Positions 1-6,457 of a stretch of DNA of 24,553 bases are shown here, in pieces. The first letter of the stretch is position 1, and each line of letters begins with the position of its first letter. The notes under the pieces are model-generated. The model saw nothing but the letters and a program-made list of their open reading frames with translations. It searched no databases and was not told the DNA's origin. The position numbers and the translations under genes are program-made. Source of the stretch: an uncultured Actinomycetes bacterium (lineage in GTDB: Bacteria > Actinomycetota > Thermoleophilia > Solirubrobacterales > 70-9). The stretch covers positions 1-24,553 of the forward strand of contig CAMPIP010000012.1 of the NCBI GenBank assembly GCA_946886425.1, written 5' to 3'.

Positions 1-691
1 CTGCTGCTGATCGCCGCGCCTCGTCCTGGGAAGGCGTCGGCGCCTCGGCCACCTGCCGCGGCAGCACCCGCTCCGGCAGGTCGTAGTGGCGCTCGAAGTT
101 GACCCGCCGCGCCGCGCAGACCCGCCCGGCGTAGAACAGGTACTCGAGCGCGGTCTTCTCTTCGCTCCAGCTCCACATCTCGCCCGGAGCACGACGCCGC
201 CCGTTCGGCGCCAGGTCCGCGGCCCGAATCGGCCCCCGCTCCCGGACCACGTCGAGCACGAACTCCAGCAGCTCCGGCTCCTCCGTCCCCACCCGCGCCA
301 CGTTTTTCCAAGCCAGCGAGTCGGCCCGCGCCATCCGCCACCGCAGCAACGGCTGCAGCTCGACCGGCAGCAGCGACGCTTCGTGCCCCCAGTACTCGAT
401 CAGGTCCCGCGACCGGGCCCGCCGCGCCGTCCCACCGCCGTTCTCATGCCAAGCGAGCCGATCGAGCGCGTCCCGCGGATACGCCCCCAGCCGCGAGAAC
501 ACCGGCACGTAGTGAGAGCGGCAGAAGACGTTGACCGAGTCCAGCTGCAGCAGCCCGACGTCATCGATTGCGCGTCGCAGATGCCTCGCGTCCACCCGCC
601 CGGTAGGCCGCGGTCGACCAAACCCCTGCGCGGCGACCGCGAGCCGCCGAGCCTCGGCGGCGCTGACGTCGAAGTGGGGGCGGGGCGGCAT
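1..691 (-). CDS. YcaQ/AlkZ-like winged-helix DNA glycosylase, 3' end outside window
   Basis: The minus-strand reading frame opens at ATG 691-689 and stays open to the window edge (230 codons seen). A Shine-Dalgarno-like AGGAG lies about 9 bases upstream of the start. The protein has the conserved core of the HTH_42/YcaQ family: LLQLDSVNV (residues 47-55), then RSHYVPVFSRLG (58-69), then EYWGHEASLLP. Proteins of this family are monofunctional DNA glycosylases that unhook interstrand crosslinks or excise bulky alkylated bases. The Q49-L50-D51 triplet matches the QxD catalytic motif described for the E. coli YcaQ subgroup, as opposed to the QxQ motif of Streptomyces AlkZ. The C-terminal part of a family member (about 400 residues) is missing because of the window edge, not because the gene is broken. 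The family call is firm. The substrate is inferred from the motif only. Confidence 0.85.
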   Translation of the reverse strand, partial: MPPRPHFDVSAAEARRLAVAAQGFGRPRPTGRVDARHLRRAIDDVGLLQLDSVNVFCRSHYVPVFSRLGAYPRDALDRLAWHENGGGTARRARSRDLIEYWGHEASLLPVELQPLLRWRMARADSLAWKNVARVGTEEPELLEFVLDVVRERGPIRAADLAPNGRRRAPGEMWSWSEEKTALEYLFYAGRVCAARRVNFERHYDLPERVLPRQVAEAPTPSQDEARRSAA

Positions 692-857
692 CGGGCGATT
701 CTCCTGGAGACGACGGAGATGGAGGCGCGAGACGCGGGCGACCGCTTGCTGACATCTTTTTTATACATTGGATCTGCGTTCAGCAATTCGGCCAGGGGGA
801 CCTTTGAGGATTCGTTTGCGGTTGGGCGCTCGTCCGCGTCGCACGCTGTTGAGATCT

Positions 858-1261
858 ATGAGTCGCTTGCGGGTGGTAGCCGCCTTTGCGGTGGTCCTCG
901 CAGCTAGCGCCGCGGTTCCGGTCCTTGCCGCCGAATCGTCCGAGAGCGTTGCGGCGCCGGCCCCGCGGGCGCCCGCGGATTTCGACCCCTCCAAGCTCCC
1001 CGGGCCCGAGGAAAATCCCGGGCGGCAATTGTTCCTAATCACCAGATTCGCTGGGGTTGGGGGAGATAGCGGCGCCCCCGTGTGGAGCCTAGGCTTCAGA
1101 GATCGATCGGCTTGTTGAGCGGTGGCCCGAACATCCCGGGAAAAGTCAAGGATTGGGTTACCCCGCTGCTCTTGCCGAGGGGTCATGATTCCGAGAAGGT
1201 GTCAGGAATACTGCATGCACCAGGGATGGGGTCTCTTCAACTGGCCGTTCCAGGGTCATAA
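858..1261 (+). pseudogene. Frameshifted remnant of a secreted trypsin-like (GDSGAPVW) protein
   Basis: ATG 858 starts a good signal peptide (hydrophobic stretch about residues 5-19, cut after VLA). A short Pro-rich stretch follows, then GGDSGAPVW, which resembles the serine-nucleophile motif of S1 proteases. That frame ends in an unrelated tail at 1118. If the frame is shifted near 1083-1090, reading continues as EPRLQRSIGLLSGGP, then DWVTPLLLPRG and LHAPGMGSLQLAV, to a TAA at 1259-1261. This is what one expects after GDSGAPVW in actinobacterial S1-like secreted proteins. Only about 50 residues separate the signal peptide from the Ser motif, so the His and Asp part of a protease is absent. 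I infer a gene that lost its middle and then one base (or gained two). A sequencing error could explain the frameshift but not the missing middle. Confidence 0.6.
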
Positions 1262-1275
1262 GTGGTGGTAGCTGC

Positions 1276-1755
1276 ATGAGAACGCAAGCAGAAGGAATTC
1301 GAACCAGTGTGTCCTCAATTGCTGTTGCCATAGTGGGATTGATATGGATGAGCGGATGTGCGGCAACTGCCCCAGAGCACGACGCAGGTTCGGGACGGTC
1401 AGTTGGTAAGCCAACGGCCAATGCGATAGAAGGCGCAGGAGTTGTCAAGCCGATCCGTTGGGGTGTGATGAGCCTCATGGGTGAAAGGGTCAGGATTGGA
1501 GCTCTAGTCCCCTATTGTGAAGACGGGAGGCAAAGGCCACAGATTGAGCGAATCGAGCATCGCCGCCGTGAATCCCGGCTCGTCCTGACGATGTTTGTAA
1601 GGTTCTTTAATAGGTCAACTTCGGGGTCCGGGGGATGCATGTTTTTGCAGGTCGGCGTATCCCGCTGGGTTAGAGTGGGTGCGCCGGCGGGAGAGTTCGA
1701 TCTCTATGACGGAAGCACCTCTCCGCCAAGTCGTAGGCGCGTGTATCAACGCTGA
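1276..1755 (+). CDS. Putative lipoprotein, Cys/DGSxxPP-tail family member 1
   Basis: The product is 159 aa and matches no family known to me. The N-terminus is a lipoprotein-like signal: a hydrophobic stretch at residues 13-24 followed by MSGC with Cys28 as the possible lipidated residue, so it is probably anchored to the outside of the membrane. The mature part has Cys81 in YCEDGRQRPQI, Cys121 in GGCMFLQVG, and a C-terminal YDGSTSPPSRRR from Tyr144. The same pattern recurs in the proteins at 2874-3365 and 3347-3664: first Cys, 38-40 residues, second Cys, 23 residues, then (Y/F)DGSxxPP. It is therefore one of three paralogs in this patch. The gene is noticeably AT-richer than the chromosome around it. 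The next gene starts 13 bases downstream, which suggests co-transcription. The start codon has only a weak upstream purine tract. Confidence 0.6.
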   Translation: MRTQAEGIRTSVSSIAVAIVGLIWMSGCAATAPEHDAGSGRSVGKPTANAIEGAGVVKPIRWGVMSLMGERVRIGALVPYCEDGRQRPQIERIEHRRRESRLVLTMFVRFFNRSTSGSGGCMFLQVGVSRWVRVGAPAGEFDLYDGSTSPPSRRRVYQR

Positions 1756-1768
1756 TATAGGCGGGGAG

Positions 1769-2638
1769 ATGAACCGGAAACTGCAGCGACTTGCAACTGC
1801 GTTCACCGTGTTAGCGTGCGGCGGCTGGACCCTCGGCCCGCTGCCGGCGGCCGAGGGTGCCGAGTTCATTTGCGGGGATCGTGTTCTCACGGACTACGCG
1901 CAGCCCCTCGACGGATTGCCCGCCAACCGACTTCCCGGCGAGAGCTTGTCCTTCGCTCCTCGAGGCGTGGAACTGAGGGCGGGACGGTCGGTCGTCGTGG
2001 ACGGGGAACCGATCGCCTATACCCTCGCGCTCAACCGCCCGGATTTTGGGAACGGCCCTCGGCCTGCCGAGCTCGATTGGGCGCTCGCCTTGAGGCTCGA
2101 TGCCATTGATCGTCGAGGGCGGCCAACGGCCGAGGCCGAGCGGAGGCGTTGGCGAATAGGGAATCTCAGCAGTTCAGAACTCCAGTATGAGCTTCAAGCG
2201 GATCCGGGTCTCTACCGCATCTCAGTAAGGATCCGAAAACTCGGCGGTCCGGTGCTTGCCCGCTATCGGCAGTTCGTCCGGATATTGCCCTTGCGATGGG
2301 ATCTGAGCGTCTCGATCCGCGGTGGCGGGAGCTTCCGACCCGGTGACACCGTGGCGGCCCGAATCGAGAACCGCGGGACGCACGCGGTCGTGCTGCCCAC
2401 GGGATCAGGTCTCAAGCTTGAACGACTCGAGGGTGGGACGTGGACCGCAATCGTGCCCGAGCAGTCTCCCAGCGCGATGTTCGAAGACCCCAGATTCCTC
2501 GCCGGTGGCCGAGCGTCGGGGTGTTCGTTCCTTGTGATCCCGCCCGACTCCACCCCCGGTCAATTCCGATTCAGTGTCGACTGGCAGATCGGTGCGGGCA
2601 AGCCCCGCGCCGTATTCAGGTCGTTCTTCGTCTCGTAG
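1769..2638 (+). CDS. Secreted protein with an Ig-like C-terminal region, function unknown
   Basis: I place the start at ATG 1769, directly after GGCGGGGAG. The frame is open further upstream, but this start gives a clean signal peptide (MNRKLQRLATAFTVLACGG, cut near AEGA) and sits 13 bases after the preceding stop. The 289-aa product has a Cys in FICGDRVL near the mature N-terminus and beta-rich sequence throughout. A C-terminal stretch (SFRPGDTVAARIENRGT, then LKLERLEGGTWTAI) resembles bacterial Ig-like/CARDB-type sandwiches that handle exported, non-enzymatic roles. No catalytic motif is visible. It probably shares a transcript with the small lipoprotein gene upstream. The function is unknown. 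An extracellular location is well supported by the signal peptide. Confidence 0.7.
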   Translation: MNRKLQRLATAFTVLACGGWTLGPLPAAEGAEFICGDRVLTDYAQPLDGLPANRLPGESLSFAPRGVELRAGRSVVVDGEPIAYTLALNRPDFGNGPRPAELDWALALRLDAIDRRGRPTAEAERRRWRIGNLSSSELQYELQADPGLYRISVRIRKLGGPVLARYRQFVRILPLRWDLSVSIRGGGSFRPGDTVAARIENRGTHAVVLPTGSGLKLERLEGGTWTAIVPEQSPSAMFEDPRFLAGGRASGCSFLVIPPDSTPGQFRFSVDWQIGAGKPRAVFRSFFVS

Positions 2639-2681
2639 TCGCCGGAGCCGAGAGCCGGTGCCAGATCAGCAAGGGGTAACG

Positions 2682-2864
2682 TTGAGTAACTCACCAGAGC
2701 AGACAACTTGGGCAACGCGGATCCCGCTGGTATTCCTCGCTCTTGCAGTAGCCGTGCTTCTTTCCGGCTGGATCACGAGTTCCGCGCGAGCCGCCATCTA
2801 CTGGGTGAACTTCGACGGGATCGGGCGGGCGAACCTCGACGGGAGCAACGCCGAACCGGTTTAG
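2682..2864 (+). pseudogene. Truncated 5' copy of the YWTD beta-propeller gene
   Basis: TTG 2682, preceded by AAGGGG, opens a 60-codon frame encoding the same signal peptide and first propeller strand (IYWVNFDGIGRANLDGSNAE) as the intact gene at 3661. It then stops at TAG 2862-2864. The DNA from 2692 to 2858 matches 3668-3834 with one mismatch (C2826 against A3802), and the homology ends just before the stop. The product would be a signal peptide with a quarter of a domain, so it cannot fold as a propeller. Near-identity implies a recent duplication or active gene conversion. The TAG is followed at once by GGAGGGGG, which serves as the ribosome binding site of the next gene, so this stub may now act mainly as a leader for 2874-3365. 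Confidence 0.8.
2692..2858 (+). repeat. 167-bp direct repeat, copy 1
   Basis: This copy matches 3668-3834 with a single mismatch over 167 bases. The two copies are 976 bases apart, start to start. The left boundary falls at CACCAGAGC and the right at GCCGAACCG, with unrelated sequence on either side. Confidence 0.95.
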
Positions 2865-2873
2865 GAGGGGGCA

Positions 2874-3365
2874 ATGAGCAAAGAGATCCGACTGCTATCA
2901 GTAACTCCCGTTGCGGTGGTTCTCGTTCTAGCGATAGCCGTGGAGTTCGCTTCAGGGATAGGTCGAGAGGGGATCACCTCGGACGACCGCTATCGGGGGC
3001 GAGAGGCGGTTCGAGAAGGTTTCCATCCAAGGTACTACTGGGAGAAGACATCGAAGCCGATGCAGTGGGTTCTCGCTCGCCCGCCAGTTGGGGGTCGAAT
3101 AGAGATTGCCGCTTCTCCCAGGATCTGCATAGGGCGGCCCAGGCCGAAATTCGGCTCTATACGGATTGAGGGCTCCCGGCGCGCAGTCGTTGTCACCGCG
3201 GAAGTGAGCACGTACCGCCATCCAGCGAAGTTTGAAACCTGCATGGGAGTAGGAGGGGGAATTTCCAAGGAACTAACCTTGCCTAGCCCCGTAGGGCATC
3301 GTGTGCTCTATGACGGCAGTGTGGATCCACCGTCTCGACGTTGGCCATGGCGTCCTCCTCGCTGA
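2874..3365 (+). CDS. Small secreted or membrane-anchored protein, Cys/DGSxxPP-tail family member 2
   Basis: The product is 163 aa and matches no family known to me. The start ATG has an excellent ribosome binding site (GGAGGGGG, 3 bases upstream). Residues 8-27 form one hydrophobic segment (VTPVAVVLVLAIAVEF) that could be a signal anchor or an uncleaved signal peptide. The exported part carries Cys85 in ICIGRPRPKF, Cys123 in ETCMGVGGG and the tail YDGSVDPPSRRW from Tyr146. These line up with the proteins at 1276-1755 and 3347-3664, including the 23-residue step from the second Cys to the Tyr. The conserved pair of Cys may form a disulfide outside the cell (inference). The gene sits inside the 976-bp unit bounded by the two propeller 5' copies, so it could be lost by recombination between them. 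Confidence 0.6.
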   Translation: MSKEIRLLSVTPVAVVLVLAIAVEFASGIGREGITSDDRYRGREAVREGFHPRYYWEKTSKPMQWVLARPPVGGRIEIAASPRICIGRPRPKFGSIRIEGSRRAVVVTAEVSTYRHPAKFETCMGVGGGISKELTLPSPVGHRVLYDGSVDPPSRRWPWRPPR

Positions 3366-3664
3366 TTACTTCGTGGAGGGCGCGGTCCAGGTCTCTCACG
3401 GCGCCACAGCTTGGTCTGCGATGGTGCGTAGGTGCGCACAAGCCTCGTATCGCCGCGGTTCACACGCGCGAAACCAGGAAGGCTGTCGCGATCACTGTGG
3501 TTCGGGTCTCCTGTCGGACTCCTTCAAAGTATGAAGTCTGTCCGAGTCTCGAAGTCGGCCGCGAAGAGACGATAAGACTCGCGACAAGCCTCGGGTCAAG
3601 GCCCATATTCGACGGGAGCACCAGGCCGCCGACTCAGAGATGGCCGTCCGAAGCTCATAATTGA
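3347..3664 (+). pseudogene. N-terminally truncated member 3 of the Cys/DGSxxPP-tail family
   Basis: The frame runs from ATG 3347 (or TTG 3341) to TGA 3662-3664, 105 aa. From about residue 24 it aligns with the other two family members: Cys27 in RWCVGAHKPRI, Cys65 in YEVCPSLEVG, FDGSTRPPTQRW from Phe88, with the same spacings (38 and 23). The first 23 residues are Ser/Arg-rich, show no signal peptide, and overlap the end of the upstream gene in another frame. I infer that the original 5' end was lost when this copy was joined to its neighbour. If translated, the product would stay in the cytoplasm. The stop TGA overlaps the TTG start of the propeller gene (TTGA), so translation through this remnant could still feed ribosomes to that gene. 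It could also be a functional short gene. Confidence 0.5.
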
Positions 3665-4944
3665 CGGCACCAGAGCAGACAACTTGGGCAACGCGGATCC
3701 CGCTGGTATTCCTCGCTCTTGCAGTAGCCGTGCTTCTTTCCGGCTGGATCACGAGTTCCGCGCGAGCCGCCATCTACTGGGTGAACTTCGACGGGATCGG
3801 GAGGGCGAACCTCGACGGGAGCAACGCCGAACCGACTTTCCTCTCGGGGCATGAACGCCACTTCATGGCCTGCAGCGTCGCCGTCAGCGACAAGCACATC
3901 TACTGGGGTGACTACCAGAACAATTTGATCGGGCGCGCGAATCTCGACGGGACGGAACAGGTCGCATTCGTCAATAACGTGACCGAACCGTGCGCGCTTG
4001 CATTGGATGGGGAGCATCTATTCTGGATCAGTCGGAGCTCCCAGTCCGTCGGCCGGGTCAACCTCGACGGAACGGAACCCATACCGCAGCTGATCCAGGG
4101 TCAGGAATGGGAACGGCTCTGTGGTCTGGCAGTCAGCGGCGGATACGTCTACTACTCGTCGAGCTACTACGACAGGATCGGACGGGCGACAAGGGACGGG
4201 AAAGCGGTCGAACCGGAATTCATCGGTAAGGCCCGCAGCGCCTGCGGGTTGGCGATCAGCGGGAGCCAGATCTTTTGGGCTAGCTACGAGGGCAGCATCG
4301 GCAGAGCCAATCTCGACGGATCGGAATTCCAGCCCGCGCTGATCAGCGGCCTGGACGACGCCTGCGCGGTCGCTGCCAATAGCTCCCAGATCTTCTTCGC
4401 CGAATACATGAGCACTACCGGGCTCGGCGTCAGCAGCGCCAATCTCGATGGCACGTCTTTGCGCAGAGGGTTCATACCCGGAACGCTCCAGCAGTGTTCC
4501 GTCGCGGTGGATTCGGTCCAGGTCCCAGCGATTACGCCACCACCGCCGCGGCCGATCCGCTGCGAGGTGGCGAACGTCAGAAGGAACCTGCGGACGGGGG
4601 TCGCGTTCGTCCTGGTGTACACGGAGGGCGGGAGCAAGCTCGCCGTTACGAACAGGAGCCTGCGGTCACGCGACCTCAGGGAACAGCAACCGTGGAACTT
4701 CAGTCGACTCCTGAAAGTGTGGCCGGGTGGCAAGGGGAGGACCGGAAGGCGCCTGCGCCAGCGACTGCGCCGGACCGGCCGAGCCGAGCTCAAGCTGCAC
4801 ATCGACTGCGCCACCGCCGACCCGACGCTCGTCTCCAGCTCGACCGAAGTGCCGCTCACCCTGCGGCAGACCCGGAAGCCACTTCTGAGGCGCCACCACT
4901 CGAGGACCCGCCACCGAGATGCGGTGCTGGGCGGAAGCCCGTAG
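3661..4944 (+). CDS. Secreted YWTD/LDLR class B-type beta-propeller protein
   Basis: TTG 3661 is taken as the start because it is the only usual start codon in frame before the signal peptide, and the truncated copy also begins with a TTG near this point. Residues 1-36 are a signal peptide (LVFLALAVAVLLSG, cut after SARA). Residues 37 to about 295 contain six to seven repeats of roughly 40 residues built on a YW/FW strand followed by IGRANLDGT (for example IYWGDYQNNLIGRANLDGT). This is the pattern of LDLR class B/YWTD beta-propellers, which act as extracellular binding scaffolds. A Pro-rich hinge (PAITPPPPRP) leads to an Arg-rich C-terminal module whose NLRTGVAFVLV start resembles the C-terminal module of the propeller gene at 17804. 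Some repeats have drifted (VYYSS, IFFAE). The gene ends 7 bases from the convergent glutamate decarboxylase gene. The ligand is unknown. Confidence 0.8.
   Translation: MTAPEQTTWATRIPLVFLALAVAVLLSGWITSSARAAIYWVNFDGIGRANLDGSNAEPTFLSGHERHFMACSVAVSDKHIYWGDYQNNLIGRANLDGTEQVAFVNNVTEPCALALDGEHLFWISRSSQSVGRVNLDGTEPIPQLIQGQEWERLCGLAVSGGYVYYSSSYYDRIGRATRDGKAVEPEFIGKARSACGLAISGSQIFWASYEGSIGRANLDGSEFQPALISGLDDACAVAANSSQIFFAEYMSTTGLGVSSANLDGTSLRRGFIPGTLQQCSVAVDSVQVPAITPPPPRPIRCEVANVRRNLRTGVAFVLVYTEGGSKLAVTNRSLRSRDLREQQPWNFSRLLKVWPGGKGRTGRRLRQRLRRTGRAELKLHIDCATADPTLVSSSTEVPLTLRQTRKPLLRRHHSRTRHRDAVLGGSP
3668..3834 (+). repeat. 167-bp direct repeat, copy 2
   Basis: This is the second copy of the segment at 2692-2858. 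It forms codons 4-58 of the intact propeller gene and covers the signal peptide and the first YW strand. Confidence 0.95.
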
Positions 4945-4951
4945 CCCCTAA

Positions 4952-6328
4952 TCAGAAGCTGGGGCTGCGCTTCATCTGCTTGCGCTCCTCCGGGTGCGCG
5001 CCGCCCTTCTTCTCGAGCGTCTCGCATGCCTCGGCGATGTCGTTGGCGAGGCGGTCGACCTGGGCGCGGCTGAGGGTCTCCTTGACCAGGGCGCGCATGA
5101 TCTTCACGTCTTCGGCTTCGGGGGGCATCGTGTAGGCGGGGAGCATCCAGCCGCGCTCGGCGGAGAGCTGCCAGGAGACGTCGAACTCGTCGTAGTTCTT
5201 ACCCTCGCGGAGCTTGAAGGCGACCAGCGGCAGCTGCTCCTTGTCGGCCCCGATCAGCTCGAAGTTGCCGTTTTCCTCGAGCTTCGCGGCAAGCGCCTTG
5301 GCGTTCTGCTCCATCGCCCGCATCACGTGCGCGTAGCCCTCGCGGCCGAGGCGGACGAAGTTGTAGTACTGGGCCAGCACCATCGAGGCGCCGGTGGAGA
5401 AGTTGAGGGTGAAGGTGGCGTCGGTCTTGCCCAGGTAGTTCTCGTAGAAGACGAGGTCTTTGGCGAGGTCCGCTTCCTCGCGGAAGACGAGCCAGCCGAT
5501 CCCCGGGTAGACGAGCCCGAACTTGTGCCCGGAGACGTTGATCGAGCGCACCTGCTCGAGCCGGAAGTCCCACTCGGAGTCCGGGTAGAGGAAGGGCCAG
5601 ACGAAGCCGCCGCTGGCGGCGTCGACGTGCATCGGCACGTCCAGCCCCTTCTCGCTCTTGAGGTCGAGGAGGAGCTTGTTGATGCCCACGATGTCGTCGG
5701 CGTGGCCGGTGAAGGTGGTGCCGAGCACGGCGGCGACGCCGATCGTGTTCTCGTCGATGTGGGGCTCGACGTCCTCGGGCCCGATCACGTACTTGTCTTC
5801 CTGCAGGCGGACGATCCGCGGTTCGACGTCGAAGTAGCGGCAGAACTTTTCCCAGACCACGTGCACGTCGCCGCCGAAGACGAGGTTCGGCTTGTCGACC
5901 GACTGGCCGGCCGCTTCGCGCCGCTCCTTCCATTTCCACTTCAGAGAGAGGGCGCCGAGCATGATCGCCTCGGAGGAGCCCTGGGTGCGGCAGCCGGTCG
6001 TCTCCCCCGGCGCGTTGTAGAGGTCGGCGAGCATCCGCACGCAGCGCTGCTCGATCTCGGCCGAGATCGGGTACTCGGCGTGGTCGATGAAGTTCCGGTA
6101 CAGGTTCTCGGCGATCAGCCGCTGCGCCTCCGGCTCCATCCAGGTGGTGACGAAGGTGGCGAGGTTGCGCCAGGGGTCGCCCTCGAGGACCAGTTCCTCG
6201 TCGACCAGCCGCATCGCGTCCAGCGACGGCATCCCGTTGACGGGGAACTCCTTGGACGGAGCGTCTTCGGTGAGGAAGCGATTCCCGTAGAGGGTCGCCT
6301 CCTGCTCGGGGGTGAGATGGTCCGTCAT
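4952..6328 (-). CDS. gadB: Glutamate decarboxylase (PLP-dependent)
   Basis: The 458-aa product is close in length to E. coli GadA/GadB (466 aa) and colinear with it. The enzyme converts L-glutamate and a proton to 4-aminobutyrate and CO2 in the cytoplasm. Landmarks are GCRTQGSSEAIMLG (PLP phosphate-binding and substrate loop), HVDAASGGFVWPF (the Asp that pairs with the PLP ring nitrogen), and SINVSGHKFGLVYPG with Lys269 as the Schiff-base lysine. The C-terminus ends in KRSPSF and lacks the His-rich tail that plugs the active site in E. coli GadB, so pH control may differ. No glutamate/GABA antiporter gene is adjacent, so a complete acid-resistance system is not shown here. GABA metabolism or general stress are alternative roles. 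The gene is divergent from the S15 hydrolase gene, with 101 bases between. Confidence 0.95.
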   Translation of the reverse strand: MTDHLTPEQEATLYGNRFLTEDAPSKEFPVNGMPSLDAMRLVDEELVLEGDPWRNLATFVTTWMEPEAQRLIAENLYRNFIDHAEYPISAEIEQRCVRMLADLYNAPGETTGCRTQGSSEAIMLGALSLKWKWKERREAAGQSVDKPNLVFGGDVHVVWEKFCRYFDVEPRIVRLQEDKYVIGPEDVEPHIDENTIGVAAVLGTTFTGHADDIVGINKLLLDLKSEKGLDVPMHVDAASGGFVWPFLYPDSEWDFRLEQVRSINVSGHKFGLVYPGIGWLVFREEADLAKDLVFYENYLGKTDATFTLNFSTGASMVLAQYYNFVRLGREGYAHVMRAMEQNAKALAAKLEENGNFELIGADKEQLPLVAFKLREGKNYDEFDVSWQLSAERGWMLPAYTMPPEAEDVKIMRALVKETLSRAQVDRLANDIAEACETLEKKGGAHPEERKQMKRSPSF

Positions 6329-6371
6329 CTGGCGCTCCAGTCGTTTGGGGCTTGGCTGGGCGCGAGCCTAG

Positions 6372-6390
6372 CCGACGGGCGGCGCGTCGG
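6372..6390. promoter_or_regulatory. Small inverted repeat in the gadB / S15 hydrolase intergenic region
   Basis: CCGACG (6372-6377) pairs perfectly with CGTCGG (6385-6390) around a 7-base loop. It lies between the two divergent genes, about 45 bases upstream of gadB. It could be an operator or a chance hairpin in GC-rich DNA. Confidence 0.25.
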
Positions 6391-6413
6391 AATCACCGGT
6401 GCCGGCGCCGATT

Positions 6414-6457
6414 TTGACAACGATGTGCGGTGTGGTACGAATACCTAATCTTAGGTA
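6414..6457 (+). promoter_or_regulatory. Predicted promoter with a perfect palindrome over the start region (S15 hydrolase gene)
   Basis: A consensus -35 box TTGACA (6414-6419) is followed after 16 bases by TACGAA (6436-6441), with a TG one base before it as in extended -10 boxes. Directly next comes the perfect inverted repeat TACCTAATCTTAGGTA (6442-6457; 7-base arms, 2-base centre), covering the likely transcription start. This AT-rich palindrome stands out in the GC-rich surroundings, and its placement fits a repressor site. I cannot name the regulator. The order CCTAA..TTAGG is the reverse of the IdeR/DtxR iron box. Confidence 0.55.

Noticed and set aside
86..907. A 273-codon plus-strand frame at the left edge
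   Set aside because: Pro/Arg/His-rich shadow of the YcaQ-like gene on the minus strand.
2692..3834. Insertion sequence with target duplication
   Set aside because: The 167-bp repeats are far longer than target duplications, and no transposase or terminal inverted repeats lie between them.
4994..6448. A 484-codon plus-strand frame opposite gadB
   Set aside because: The gadB frame has every landmark of glutamate decarboxylase; the other is a shadow.
6442..6457. IdeR/DtxR iron box
   Set aside because: The iron box has TTAGG followed by CCTAA. Here the order is reversed (CCTAA then TTAGG), so the recognition geometry differs.
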